64,000 nt of DNA from DLAJ01 sp964655525 (GCA_964655525.1 CAZZNE010000002.1:1-64000), one strand, 5' to 3'. Shown: positions 41,450 to 52,100, counted from the stretch's first letter. The notes: generated by a model from the sequence alone, not told the origin. Numbers and translations are program-made.

Positions 41450-41554
41450 AATAGTTTTGCTGTCGCAAAACTATTTCGAAGAATTCCCTTCGGGAATTCT
41501 TCCGGGATTGTGAAATTTCCTGATTATAAAAGAGTTTCCTGCGGAAACTTTTTT
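41450..41554. repeat. Intergenic three-hairpin cluster (copy B), convergent terminator
   Basis: Three hairpins in a row: AATAGTTTTGC/GCAAAACTATT (41450-41475), GAAGAATTCCC/GGGAATTCTTC (41478-41502) and AAAAGAGTTTCC/GGAAACTTTTTT (41528-41554, one G-T pair). It lies between convergent genes (stops at 41447 and 41563), so it may end transcription both ways. The flank TTTCGAAGAAT...ATTCTTCC is shared with copy A at 1970-1999 while the stem cores differ. Confidence 0.7.
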
Positions 41555-41562
41555 GAAGGCGA

Positions 41563-41829
41563 TCAATGAGGCGCAATATTGAGGAGTTTGTCAATCTTTG
41601 CTTTATCTGCGTCGGAGCTGTTCTTTTTAATGACCTCAGAGATCAGACGGATCTCTTCTTTTGTAAATTGAATGTTTTCACTCTGTCCGCGTTTGGCGAG
41701 TGAGAGAAAAAACGGGAGAAGTTCTTTTTGTTTCAGGGAGGCGCTTTCAATCACGAGCGTATGTAGAAAATCAAGTTTTCTGCGCTCGATGTGGGAAAGC
41801 GTCTCGTCGTTCATCCAATCCTTATTCAT
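41563..41829 (-). CDS. Small conserved-looking protein, unknown
   Basis: An 88-residue helical protein with no recognised domain: MNKDWMNDETLSHIERRKLDF at the start and a hydrophobic central helix LVIESASLKQKELLPFFLSLAKR. It overlaps the 3' end of the upstream minus-strand gene by 8 bp (41822-41829), so they are translationally coupled. AGGAGGAAC lies upstream. Role unknown; a small partner of the repeat-bearing protein is the simplest reading. Confidence 0.55.
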   Translation of the reverse strand: MNKDWMNDETLSHIERRKLDFLHTLVIESASLKQKELLPFFLSLAKRGQSENIQFTKEEIRLISEVIKKNSSDADKAKIDKLLNIAPH

Positions 41830-42589
41830 AATTCTGTTCCTCCTGCCTTTCTAATGTGTCTTGTTCGGCATCCGCTGTGTCGGACGGCGATTGAAAGAGA
41901 GAGATCAAATCTAAAATGCGGCTCATATCCATGCCGGAACCGGTACCCTGGGCGCCGGAAGGGGTTACATCTTCCGATGATGCATTCACATCATCTGTCA
42001 TAAATGTGTTTTTGTCCTGATCTACAGAAGCGGCGCTCATATCAGCCGATGCATCGGCGGCAGAGTTGTTTTCAACGCCGTCCTGCATGGCGGAAAACAG
42101 ATTCAACATGTCAGCGGCAGAACTGTTTTCGCCGCCGCCCTGCATGGCGGAAAACACATTCATCATGTCGGCGGCTGAAAGATCGCCGGACATGCCGTTT
42201 AGAGCGGAAAGATACGGCATGATCTGCTGAAATCGCTGGTACATGGAAAACATGCTCTGCATGCGGGCAAGCTCCTGATATTCAGATTCGGACAGGCAGG
42301 GTTTTAAGGCAGACAGAAGACGCGTAAGCATTTGTTCATTCGATGCCGGAGATTTTGCTGTGCCTGTCATATTTGTCATGCCCGTGCGGAAACGTCCGCT
42401 TTTCAGGAGGGAGAGCGCATATTGAAGCTGTGAAAAGCGTACCCATACGGCAAGGAGCGGCTGATAGGAGGCGGGGAAAAAAGGAATCAGTATCCGCATG
42501 ATGCGAAGCGCTTTTGTATCAAAAAGCGTATCGAAGTCCATAGGGGCGTCATTTCCTGTCGCGTCATGTTCGGATAAAATCGATTCCAT
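41822..42589 (-). CDS. Unknown protein with Ala/Met/Ser-rich repeats
   Basis: A 255-residue protein with no recognised family. The first half has helical hydrophobic parts (RIMRILIPFFPASYQPLLAVW) and the second half carries two 19-residue repeats of NVFSAMQGGGENSSAADM type, followed by an acidic end. No signal peptide is visible. The ATG at 42589 is chosen for AGGA 9 nt upstream; earlier starts at 42640 and 42613 are possible. It is coupled to the 88-residue protein. Confidence 0.55.
   Translation of the reverse strand: MESILSEHDATGNDAPMDFDTLFDTKALRIMRILIPFFPASYQPLLAVWVRFSQLQYALSLLKSGRFRTGMTNMTGTAKSPASNEQMLTRLLSALKPCLSESEYQELARMQSMFSMYQRFQQIMPYLSALNGMSGDLSAADMMNVFSAMQGGGENSSAADMLNLFSAMQDGVENNSAADASADMSAASVDQDKNTFMTDDVNASSEDVTPSGAQGTGSGMDMSRILDLISLFQSPSDTADAEQDTLERQEEQNYE
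42059..42172 (-). repeat. 57-bp tandem repeat, two copies, in frame
   Basis: Copies at 42059-42115 and 42116-42172 share most bases, including TGCATGGCGGAAAACA, and encode 19-residue units (FSAMQ.G.ENSSAADM). They are likely to vary in number between strains. Confidence 0.75.
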
Positions 42590-42713
42590 AGGAGAGTTCC
42601 TGCCTTTTTTCATATTGTATGCCATCCCGGATGGGAACATGCGAAGCCGGATCAGCCGTATTCATACAGGCGGGCAGATGATAAGCCCGCCTGTTGAACG
42701 CAGGTGCGGAAAA

Positions 42714-42983
42714 TTAGCATCCGCAACCGTTGTTGTTGCCGCCGCAGAAGCAGCTAAGGAGCAGCAGAAGGATGAGCCAGTCGCAGCTGCTGTTGTCACC
42801 GTTGAACAAGCTGATGCCGTTACCACCGCATCCGCATCCGCAGCCGTTGTTGCCGAATAAGCTGGTGCCGTTCCCGCCTAACAGGGAAAGCAGGATGATG
42901 ATCCAAATAATGTCACATCCGCATCCGTTATTGTTTCTTGCTGTGTTGCCGCATCCGCAAGAAGATGCTGTCAAGTCACTCAT
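42714..42983 (-). CDS. Cys/Gly-rich small protein (HCB/chorion-like)
   Basis: An 89-residue protein with clusters CGCGNTARNNNGCGC, GCGCGCGG and a final NNNGCGC, and two hydrophobic stretches (IIWIIILLSLLGG and WLILLLLLSCF). About 14 Cys residues. Such proteins are common and of unknown function in Lachnospiraceae; metal binding or disulfide-linked envelope material are guesses. GGAGG lies before the ATG on the minus strand. It is divergent from the sortase gene. Confidence 0.7.
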   Translation of the reverse strand: MSDLTASSCGCGNTARNNNGCGCDIIWIIILLSLLGGNGTSLFGNNGCGCGCGGNGISLFNGDNSSCDWLILLLLLSCFCGGNNNGCGC

Positions 42984-43139
42984 GAAGGTGCCTCCGAAAT
43001 TGTTTTATGGTTTATCATATGATGAGAGGTCAGATGTGTTCCGATTTCTGAAATTTATTTGAAAAAAATATCAAGAGGTTCATAAAGATCCTTTATAGAT
43101 TACTTGCATAGGCTTAATGAAAGAAAAAATTTTTCCATA

Positions 43140-43201
43140 TGTGGTAAAAATGTGGTAAAACTCTTGAAATTCTTGCAAGATATAGTAAAATAGGATAGAA
43201 T
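43140..43201. promoter_or_regulatory. Sortase promoter and 11-bp tandem repeat
   Basis: TTGCAA (43173-43178) and TAGAAT (43196-43201) are 17 bp apart, 41 nt before the sortase ATG. Upstream, TGTGGTAAAA occurs twice 11 bp apart (43140-43149 and 43151-43160); on the minus strand this reads TTTACC-N5-TTTACC, the same hexamer and phasing as at 12749-12765. The rest of the 42984-43241 gap shows no gene. Confidence 0.5.
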
Positions 43202-43241
43202 GAATCTAAGAATGGGGTAGGTATGACTGTGGAGAGGTCAT

Positions 43242-44390
43242 ATGGCAGGCACGAGATATCGCGTTGGAGATCATAATTTTTATAATGAGACGGATTACCT
43301 GAATGCCAAAAAGGATGAGGCGCTGATCGCAGAGCTTCGCAAGAAGACAGACTTTCATAGCCGCAAGCAGGTTCATGAGCTTTACAGTGCCATGCAGAGC
43401 GGAAAGATTTCCTTTGTATCCGTACTCGGCAGGGAGTTTGATGATGAGGTTTACGAGACCTATCAGGCATTAAAGCAGCAGTCTGACGAGGAACCGCAGG
43501 GAAAGAAAAAAGGAAAACGCACAAAAAAAGCGCAGGAGCGTGAACGGATTTCCCATGCATCCGAAGCGGACTTAGAGCGGGAGGCACAGAAATTCTTAAA
43601 GCGCAGGGAACGTCAGCGCAGGCTGTTCATTGCCGCATGTGCGGTTGTGGCGGTCGTGTGCGTCGGCTACTTTGGGTATTACCAATTTATGGCATCCCGG
43701 ACGCAGAACTCCTATGATGCGTTGGCAGAACTTAAGGAAAAAGATCCAAGCACTGTGCCTGATATACAGGTGACGGTGCGGGACGAGGCGGGAGAGGAAG
43801 AAATCATTCTCACCGTGCTTGATGAGTATAAAACCTTATATAATAAGAACAGAAGTCTAATCGGATGGCTCAAAATTGACGATACCAATATTGACTATCC
43901 GGTGATGCAGAGTCCCAATCCGGATTACTACCTGACGCATAATTTTAATCAGGAATATGATAATAACGGCAGCATTTTTTTGGATCCGGACTGTGACATT
44001 GTACATAGGAATACCAACCTGATCTTGTACGGGCATCACATGCGTTCCGGCAAGATGTTCGGAAGTCTTGACAGCTACAGCTCCGAAGCATTTTATGAGG
44101 AGCACAAATATATTACGTTTGATACAATCTACGAGAAAGGAACCTATGAAGTCATGTATGTGTTCCGCTCGCGTATTTATAATGAAGATGAGATCGTATT
44201 TAAGTATTATCAGTTTATCGACGTAGATTCCGAACAGGAATTCTATTCCAATATGAATGAGATGGCGGAAATGTCGCTTTACGATACGGGTGTGACGGCG
44301 GTATATGGTGATAAACTCTTAACATTGTCCACCTGTGATTACAGAGAAGAAAACGGCAGATTTGTAGTCGTTGCCAAACGAATAGAGTGA
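43242..44390 (+). CDS. srtB: Class B sortase
   Basis: A 382-residue transpeptidase that cuts a sorting motif and links surface proteins to peptidoglycan. The catalytic Cys365 is in TLSTC, His265/266 in YGHHM and Arg373 in GRFVVV. A helix at about 128-150 anchors it with the catalytic domain outside. About 127 residues precede the helix, basic and hydrophilic, and would lie in the cytoplasm; most sortases have far shorter tails. GGAGAGG precedes the ATG. The two LRR genes directly downstream carry matching signals, so they are its likely substrates. Confidence 0.93.
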   Translation: MAGTRYRVGDHNFYNETDYLNAKKDEALIAELRKKTDFHSRKQVHELYSAMQSGKISFVSVLGREFDDEVYETYQALKQQSDEEPQGKKKGKRTKKAQERERISHASEADLEREAQKFLKRRERQRRLFIAACAVVAVVCVGYFGYYQFMASRTQNSYDALAELKEKDPSTVPDIQVTVRDEAGEEEIILTVLDEYKTLYNKNRSLIGWLKIDDTNIDYPVMQSPNPDYYLTHNFNQEYDNNGSIFLDPDCDIVHRNTNLILYGHHMRSGKMFGSLDSYSSEAFYEEHKYITFDTIYEKGTYEVMYVFRSRIYNEDEIVFKYYQFIDVDSEQEFYSNMNEMAEMSLYDTGVTAVYGDKLLTLSTCDYREENGRFVVVAKRIE

Positions 44391-44413
44391 TGACATGGTA
44401 AAGGAGAGACATC

Positions 44414-47400
44414 ATGGGAAAGAAAGGAACAAAAAAAATAAATCACAGAGTCAAGAGATCGGCACGTAAGACGATCGGCGTTTTGACGCTCATTATGGCG
44501 ATCATCGTAGCGGCGATTCCGACACCGAGTGCGAGAGCGGTCGGGGGAACAGAGGATGACAAGAAGGAGGAGAATCGGGTATCCCCGCCGGTATATCCTG
44601 CGTATGGTGCGAATGATGAACTGACTACCGACCAGAAAGAGGATATTAAATTGCCGACCCTTGCGGATTACGGCATGACTGAAGCTGATCTGGAAAGGGC
44701 GCAGCTTATCTACCGATCATCATCAGGAGAGTACTTTCTGAATGATGTATTTACATATTGGATGTTTAAAGATGATTTCAACAATATGGTTGGCTGTATC
44801 TACAAATATAACCCTAGCTTTGTACCAGAGGCAAATAAATTGGAAGTCCCTGACTTGGTTCGTCATGAATATCGGGCATACACACGTGAACAGGTGCTGG
44901 ATTATTTTAACTCTGGGGACCAGGTGGGAGAGGATGAAATACCACTCTATTTTCCGGAAGTGTGGGCGGAGTATCAGAAACAGTTAGACGCATATAACGC
45001 GTATGTGTCGTGGAATAATGATCCTAATAAAGATAGATTGCCGACCCCAAATCCATTGGTCACCGAGGAGCCTGCGAAACCGCAGCGTACGGTAAAGGAT
45101 TTTCTCCTTTCGAATGGCGCATGGGTGAATGATAATGGTTTGCGTTATTTCTGCTCTCATTATTCCGATCTGGTTACATATATTCGTGATACGAAAAATG
45201 ACGCGGGCGATTTAGAGTTTTCTGGATATATGTTGTTAATGGTTACCGATGAAAGAGCGGGGGATAACTTTATGAAACCCGCGTATATGCCGTGCAAGGT
45301 TGGATCGCCATCTGAGTATAGTGCGAGCAAGGATTATTCCTCAGAGTTCTTTGTACCAGTTGAAGGTACAAATCATATTCGTTATATTGGCGATGAAGCA
45401 TTTGCAGAGGCGGAGCGGATTGAGCATTTGATAATTCCTAAAGAAATTATTAGTATTGGAAACGGTGCCTTTAGGGATTGTAGCGCACTGAAAACGATTT
45501 CTGCCTATGCGGGAACGATTGGAAATCGCGCGTTTAAGGGGTGTTCTAATCTTGAAACTGTCTCTTTGGAGGTTGGCGTAGTTACGATTGGAGCGGAGTG
45601 CTTTTATGGCTGTAATTCTCTAACGGCCATTTCTTTTCCGTCCGGTTTGAAAAAAATTGGTTTTGGTGCCTTTGCGGAGTGCCAGAGGCTGAATACAATC
45701 ACAATGGATAAGGTTAGTGCCAATTTAGTTTTGGGAGATTATTGCTTTTTCAATTGTCCTTCTATTGGAAGTGTTACGTTTGGTGTTACTACAAAGGAGA
45801 TCGGGGAAGCGGCATTTGCATTGACCGAAGATACATCAATGGGTGTATATTCGTGGACAGATGTTACGTTGCCAAGCGGTATATCTACTTTGGGTGATTA
45901 TGTTCTTTATGGGCGTAATAATATCAAAACGGTTGTAATGCCTTCCTCGTTCGGAACGGGTGCTGCTGGGGCTGAATTAGGAGCAGGATTTTTCGGAAAA
46001 TGTACCAATTTGCAATATGTAGAGTTTCCCGATCCTCAAAGAGTAGGTTCTTGCGGTTTTGTAACGTTTCCGACAAATGCGTTTATTGATGTTCTGTCAG
46101 AGGATTTTTATATTCGGGGACCTGAGATTAATAGTAGGGGGGGAATAGCATCTCCGCGTGAATGCGCATGGACTGCGGGTATTACCTATGTGTTTAAGGA
46201 TAGTAACGGAGTAGACCAATATGAGGTAAGCACGGGAACCTATCGGTTTGCCGTGGATACGGATGGTGTGCTTACGAAGTGTACCCTGTTGGATAAGGAA
46301 AAGTGGAAAGAGGGATGGGAATATGAAGATGATGACGGTAACACGATTGTGGTACCGGGCGGCGAGATTAATGTGCCGGCAACGGTCGGCTCTAAAACGG
46401 TAACGGGAATCGGACCGGATTGTTTTAATGATAAATATATCAGGGACAATCTTCAGGTGTTAAAGATTGCGGACGGCGGTGCGGTTGCGTCAATCGCAGA
46501 CCATGCATTTGAAGGATATTCGAAGCTGAAGATCGTTTATGTCGGTGATTCCGTTAACGAGATTGGGACGAGTGCGTTTGAAAATTGTAGTCAATTGCAG
46601 ACGGTCGTATTTTCCACACCCAAGGGAGGCTACCAGAATTTTAAAATCGGACCGAATGCATTTTCTACAAATAGTGATAAGCTGACTTTTTATGGAGATA
46701 TTGTGAAAGGATATGCACCGTTTGACTGGGCAATGTCTCAAGAAAATTGGATGAATGCAGACGAATTGTTGCGGGTTTGCTACTGTTCCGGCACGCCGGA
46801 TCATCCCAACTTGAAAGTGTTGTTAGACAATGATACAAATGAGGTGACGTTGGTTGGCTATCCGCATTATGAACAGCTGGATGAGGTAACCAGACATTTA
46901 TATGAAGTAGGGGAATTTGGTATTCCGTTGGACAAAGACTTAACGAATGGCCAGACCAGTTTGAATGCAGAGCAGACAAGATGGCTGGATGAGGCACTCC
47001 ATATTGTAATTCCGGAGGGAATAGAGTCTATTGATGTCGTGGGCTTTTGTAAATCAAGTAGTAATGGCATGGATAGAGACACCTACATGTCAGGTGATGA
47101 GTATTACGCTATGTATCGTGCGCAGGGACTGTTTAACGGCTACTATGGGGAGGATGGTGAATGGGAGTTTCCGGAAAACCAACGCGATAGATATGAGCAG
47201 GAGTCTAGAGGGAATGATCGGATTCAGACGATAGAGATGCATTCTGTCAAGCGTTTGCCTGATCGTGCATTTGAGAGTTGCGAGAATCTGTATATGGTTG
47301 CACTTGGGAGTGCATTAGAGGATATTGGTACGGCACCGTTTACCGGATGTGGGAAATTAACGAGTGTTGGCGGAAATAACAAATACCCTTGTGACAACGG

Positions 47401-49150
47401 TATTATATATGAGACCAATGAGACAGGGGGGCTGACCATTGTGGAATGTCTTCCTGCGCGAGGTGCTTTGGTTGGGTCGCCGGGTGTGAATGCAACAAAT
47501 GATTCCAAGCTTTTGCAGGTAACAAGGATTAATGAGGGCGCATTCGAAAATTGTGCATCAATTACGGACGTAGATTTGACGGTAGCTACAAAGCTGACGC
47601 AGATTCCCGCGGCTTGCTTTAAGAATACTGAGAGTTTGATGACGGTTTTGCTTCCTGAAGCAGTAGATGATATTCGAAGTGAAGCATTCTATAAGAAAGC
47701 GGGAGGCTTTTTGTCAGTAGAGATCCCGGCAACAGAGGTGGATATTGCGGATGATGCATTTAACCATAAAGATGCCCCTCAAATGGTTTATTTGTACTCC
47801 TATAAAGGTTCTGCAGTTGAGAATTACGCAGACCGTATGGGACACACTTTTAAAGAGGTGGATAAAACATACCGCGTTCAGTTTTGGGATTATGACGGTA
47901 CGCCGCTTTCGATTGAGAATGAGGATGGAACAAAGACGACTGTGCAGTATGTAGAGCATGGTCGTGCAGCAACAGCCCCTGAAGATCCGACAGGAAGAAA
48001 GGATGGCTATGTCTTTGATAAATGGGATAAGCCGTTTACAAATGTCACTTCGGATTTGATTATCATTGCGCTCTATAAGTGGGGCTATCCAGATACATCT
48101 CCGGGCGTACTTCCAAACACCTCTCCGGGGGCGAATAACCCCAATAATAACGGAACGCCGACGCCGACACCGAACGGTACGCCGGCGCCGGGATCGGGTA
48201 CACCGGGAGCAGGAACGCCGGGGGCAGGAACGCCTGGTGCGGGAACACCGGGAGCAAGCAATAACGATCAGAATTCGAATCAGCGTTATCGTCTGACTGT
48301 GCAGAACGGAAGCGGCAGCGGAACATATTTAGCAGGAACCACAGTTGTTATTACGGCGGATGCGCCGCCAAGCGGACAGCGGTTTGACCGATGGACGTCG
48401 ATTTCGAATGATTTTAATATCACGAGCGCAACGAGCTCCATCACGACGATTACAATGCCGTCCCATGACATGACGATCGTTGCCAATTATACATCAGGTT
48501 CAGGTTCGTCGAACGGAAATAACGGCAACAGCACGAACATATCGTCAAACACGAACGGAAACGGTAATTCGGGAGGTACGACGGTTGATATTACAAAACC
48601 GGGTATTTCTGATACGGATGTTGCTTCTGCGACAGTGGAGGGCTCGACGGATAATTATGTCGTGAAGATCACCGATACCGCAGAGGCGCGTGCGGCAGTA
48701 GAGGCGGCGCTGATCAACGAGTATGGTACGCTTGATAACCTGCGCTATTTTGCGATGGATATTTCACTTTATGATTCGACGGGAACCGTAAAGATCACGG
48801 ATACGTCCAATCTTGCGGTGAACATTACAATGCCGATTCCTGACGAGCTGCGCTTATATGCAGGTAATAATCAGGTGGCAGGTGTGGTAAACGGAAATGT
48901 GCTGGATAAGCTTTCACCAAGATTTACGACCATTAACGGCATACCGTGCATTTCGTTTACGGCAACACATTTTTCACCTTATACGGTTTATGTAGACACC
49001 TCGAATCTTTCTGCCGGCGTATCGGATTCGACGCCGAAGACCGGAGATATGATTCATCCGAAGTGGTTTTTAGCAGTTGCACTTGCCTGCATCTCGTTTA
49101 TTCTTTTACTGAAGAAGGATAAGAAACAGGCGAATGTGAAAGCGGCATAG
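44414..49150 (+). CDS. Large BspA-like LRR surface protein, sortase substrate
   Basis: A 1578-residue cell-wall protein. A signal peptide (about 20-43, ending PSARA) leads to a novel region to about 310, then BspA/TpLRR-type LRR_5 repeats in two blocks (about 320-560 and 660-1140), an InlB B-like segment (YRVQFWDYDGTPLSI... GYVFDKWDKPF), a Thr/Pro/Gly linker, a second Gly/Thr repeat domain, and a C-terminal domain shared with the next gene. The end has TPKTG-D, IHPKWF, a hydrophobic helix and KKDKK. By eye the LRR part is richer in A/T than its neighbours. 23 bp follows the sortase. Function probably adhesion or glycan/host binding. Confidence 0.9.
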   Translation: MGKKGTKKINHRVKRSARKTIGVLTLIMAIIVAAIPTPSARAVGGTEDDKKEENRVSPPVYPAYGANDELTTDQKEDIKLPTLADYGMTEADLERAQLIYRSSSGEYFLNDVFTYWMFKDDFNNMVGCIYKYNPSFVPEANKLEVPDLVRHEYRAYTREQVLDYFNSGDQVGEDEIPLYFPEVWAEYQKQLDAYNAYVSWNNDPNKDRLPTPNPLVTEEPAKPQRTVKDFLLSNGAWVNDNGLRYFCSHYSDLVTYIRDTKNDAGDLEFSGYMLLMVTDERAGDNFMKPAYMPCKVGSPSEYSASKDYSSEFFVPVEGTNHIRYIGDEAFAEAERIEHLIIPKEIISIGNGAFRDCSALKTISAYAGTIGNRAFKGCSNLETVSLEVGVVTIGAECFYGCNSLTAISFPSGLKKIGFGAFAECQRLNTITMDKVSANLVLGDYCFFNCPSIGSVTFGVTTKEIGEAAFALTEDTSMGVYSWTDVTLPSGISTLGDYVLYGRNNIKTVVMPSSFGTGAAGAELGAGFFGKCTNLQYVEFPDPQRVGSCGFVTFPTNAFIDVLSEDFYIRGPEINSRGGIASPRECAWTAGITYVFKDSNGVDQYEVSTGTYRFAVDTDGVLTKCTLLDKEKWKEGWEYEDDDGNTIVVPGGEINVPATVGSKTVTGIGPDCFNDKYIRDNLQVLKIADGGAVASIADHAFEGYSKLKIVYVGDSVNEIGTSAFENCSQLQTVVFSTPKGGYQNFKIGPNAFSTNSDKLTFYGDIVKGYAPFDWAMSQENWMNADELLRVCYCSGTPDHPNLKVLLDNDTNEVTLVGYPHYEQLDEVTRHLYEVGEFGIPLDKDLTNGQTSLNAEQTRWLDEALHIVIPEGIESIDVVGFCKSSSNGMDRDTYMSGDEYYAMYRAQGLFNGYYGEDGEWEFPENQRDRYEQESRGNDRIQTIEMHSVKRLPDRAFESCENLYMVALGSALEDIGTAPFTGCGKLTSVGGNNKYPCDNGIIYETNETGGLTIVECLPARGALVGSPGVNATNDSKLLQVTRINEGAFENCASITDVDLTVATKLTQIPAACFKNTESLMTVLLPEAVDDIRSEAFYKKAGGFLSVEIPATEVDIADDAFNHKDAPQMVYLYSYKGSAVENYADRMGHTFKEVDKTYRVQFWDYDGTPLSIENEDGTKTTVQYVEHGRAATAPEDPTGRKDGYVFDKWDKPFTNVTSDLIIIALYKWGYPDTSPGVLPNTSPGANNPNNNGTPTPTPNGTPAPGSGTPGAGTPGAGTPGAGTPGASNNDQNSNQRYRLTVQNGSGSGTYLAGTTVVITADAPPSGQRFDRWTSISNDFNITSATSSITTITMPSHDMTIVANYTSGSGSSNGNNGNSTNISSNTNGNGNSGGTTVDITKPGISDTDVASATVEGSTDNYVVKITDTAEARAAVEAALINEYGTLDNLRYFAMDISLYDSTGTVKITDTSNLAVNITMPIPDELRLYAGNNQVAGVVNGNVLDKLSPRFTTINGIPCISFTATHFSPYTVYVDTSNLSAGVSDSTPKTGDMIHPKWFLAVALACISFILLLKKDKKQANVKAA
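48197..48256 (+). repeat. 15-bp tandem repeat encoding GTPGA
   Basis: Four 15-bp units (48197, 48212, 48227, 48242) encode GTPGA in the flexible linker of the LRR protein, with few differences. The linker lifts the LRR part away from the wall; copy number can easily vary. Confidence 0.85.
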
Positions 49151-49163
49151 GCGGTGATTACAT

Positions 49164-52100
49164 ATGGCGGGAAGATATAGAAAAACAGTGGCGATTCTCT
49201 TACTGATCACTGCTGTCATTATCAGTCAGATTCCGACGACGGATGCTTCGGCATCCGTCGGTGATTATAAGCTGAACGGTGATACGCTGATCCAATATAC
49301 GGGCAATGATGAGAATGTGACGATTCCGGCAGGCGTGAGGGTGATCGGCGAGGACGCGTTTTCGGGAAATTTATCAATGAAGACGCTGACGATCCCGAAC
49401 GGTGTGGAAGAAATTCGTTATCATGCGTTCAGTGGCTGCGATATGCTGGAGAGCGTCAATATTGCGGATTCCGTGAGAATCATCGGGCAGGCGGTGTTTT
49501 CGGACTGCGGTTCGCTGAAGGATGTCACCATCGGAGATGGACTTGTGAACATGAGCAGCGGTGTCTTTGCGGGATGCCCGAATTTATCGACAGTAAATAT
49601 AAAAAGCAGCAAGTATCATTGCCGGGGCGGGGTAATCTACAATGAGGCGGAGACCACCTTGGTAGAGATGCTTGGAGGTTGTGAGACGACGGCATATGAG
49701 ATGCCGTCCACAGTGACGCGCATTGATCCGTATGCGTTCTGGGACTGCGATAAGCTTGCTTATGTGCAGCTTTCCGCAGCGCTTTCGGAGATTCCGGCGT
49801 ATTCGTTTTCAGGCTGTACCGGGCTCACGGCAGTCAGTGTTCCCTATTCCGTAAAACGGATTGAGACGAAGGCTTTTTCGGATTGCCGTAATTTGCAATA
49901 TGCGGAGATTCCGGGGACGGTTTCGTGGATTCATCCGACGGCGTTTGACGGTTGCTACCAGCTTAAGCCCGTGACGGAAAGCGGTTCGGCGGCGGAGGCG
50001 TATTTTCTGGGATTGGATTTATCTCCGGTGGCGCGCGCCGAATATGAGGACGCTGTGGCGTCCATCCTAAGTGATGCCGTTGTGCAGCCGAATTCCTATA
50101 CGACGCCGACGAACAGCCCCACCACGACAGCGGGAGCGGAGATAACGGGCGGTGCGTCCGTGACAGCAGGAGCGGACGTAACGGGAAGCGCGCAGGAGGC
50201 AGACGCCGCGCAGGATCAGCCGCAGGTATCCGCGCCGTCTTATTATAATCCCCTTGTGCCGGAAAACGGGATACTGGGAAAAACGATGATCGTATCGGGG
50301 GATGCGGTCGTGTTTATTGATAATACGAGACAATATGTTTATCAGACCGGTAATAGTTTTTACTCCTATTATGCGGATAATGGGAGCTTGGGAGAGACAG
50401 CAACGATCACACAGGCATCGGCTCCAGAGGCGGAGACAGAAGCGACAGCTCCCAATGCGGATTTTGAAGTGACAGATACGGAGACTGCGCCGGTCACGAC
50501 GGCGCCGAATGTGGAGGCACCGGTAACGGCGGCAAATGCACCGATACTGGAAAGTCCGTATTCGGAGGAGGAAAAAGGCGTTTATTTTCCGAAATATGCG
50601 GTTGTAAACGGAAATAAGATTGTTGATCAGGCGTTTTATAAGCAGACGGATATGACAGAATATGTCTTTGATCAGGGAATCTCGGAAATCGGTGATTTTT
50701 CGTTTGCGCGTACGGGACTGACGAGTATCACGCTTCCGGACGGTCTTGAGACGATCGGTTACGGTGCGTTTTATCACTGTGATGCCTTAAGCGAGGTGGA
50801 GATACCGGCGTCGGTCCGGACGATCGAACCGTATGCGTTTGCTGATACGCCGTGGCTGACAAACTGGATGAAAGGCAGCGGCGATGAGTTTTTGATCGTT
50901 GGGGATGGGATTTTACTTGCCTATCGGGGTTCTAACAGTAAAATTGAGATTCCGGACGGGGTGCGTTCGATCGCGCAGGGTTGTTTTTCGGGACATACGG
51001 GAATCGTGTCCGTTTCTCTGCCGCCGAGTCTGGAGGTCATTTGTGAGGAGGCGTTTGCGGATTGCCGAAATCTTTCTTCGATGACCGGTGGGGTCAATAT
51101 AAAAAGAATCGAGGACCGCGCGTTTTCCGGATGTCCTTTAACGACCGTGAAGATTGGTTCTAATGTAGAAGAAGTCGGGCTTCGCGCGTTTGACACGACA
51201 GGGACGTTGCAGGAGGGGAAATCCGTCACATTGGATTTTCAGGGCGGGGGGCTTCCGTCTGTCGGCGTGACGGAGACGTCACAGCGTCTTTATAATGAAG
51301 CGTATCGCGGGCTTGCTTTTTGCGGGGCGGATGTGGCGATGGTGCCGGATGAGAATGTGACACTGGACGGGACGGTATTGGATCCGTCTCAGAACGGATT
51401 CCGCGGTGTGATTTGTTGCTTTAATGGGGATGGCGTGACCATTTTGAAATATACGGGCGCAGGCGTAAATCCCCTGACGATCAGCCTGCCGACAACGATC
51501 CAGTATTACGGGAAGGAATATCCTGTGACGCAGATTCGTGAGGATGTCTTTTCTTATTTAGTTCCTCAAACAGACAGGGAAGAAAATCCATCGGACAGCG
51601 AGGGGAATGCGTCAGAGAACGCAAATGTGACACCTGCGATAACGAGCGCCGGACAGTATACAAACGGGCACATTACGGTCAGTCTGCGTTCCAATGTGTT
51701 GACAAAGCCCGATTGTGTGCAGGTTGACACGAACGTGATCACGGGTAACTACAATCTCATTATAGCCGATGATGTGCTTGCAAAGCAGGAAATGCTGGAT
51801 GTTTACCGCTCTTTGTACGGAAACGCGGACAATCTGCTGTTGTACGGCTTTGATATTTCCATGAGGGATGAAAGCAGCATTCCGATCACGGGACTCGGCA
51901 AAAAAAATCTGCTTCTGACGGTGCCGGTTCCTGACGACATGGAACCGGAACACGCGCGAGTGCTCTGTATGGATGAAGACGGGCAGTTAGAGAGCATTGC
52001 CGCGCAGCTGACGGAGATAAACGGACAGCCGTGTCTGCAGTTTTATGCGAGACATTTTTCTCATTACGGAATTTATACGTTTTTGAACGAGCAGGGAGCG

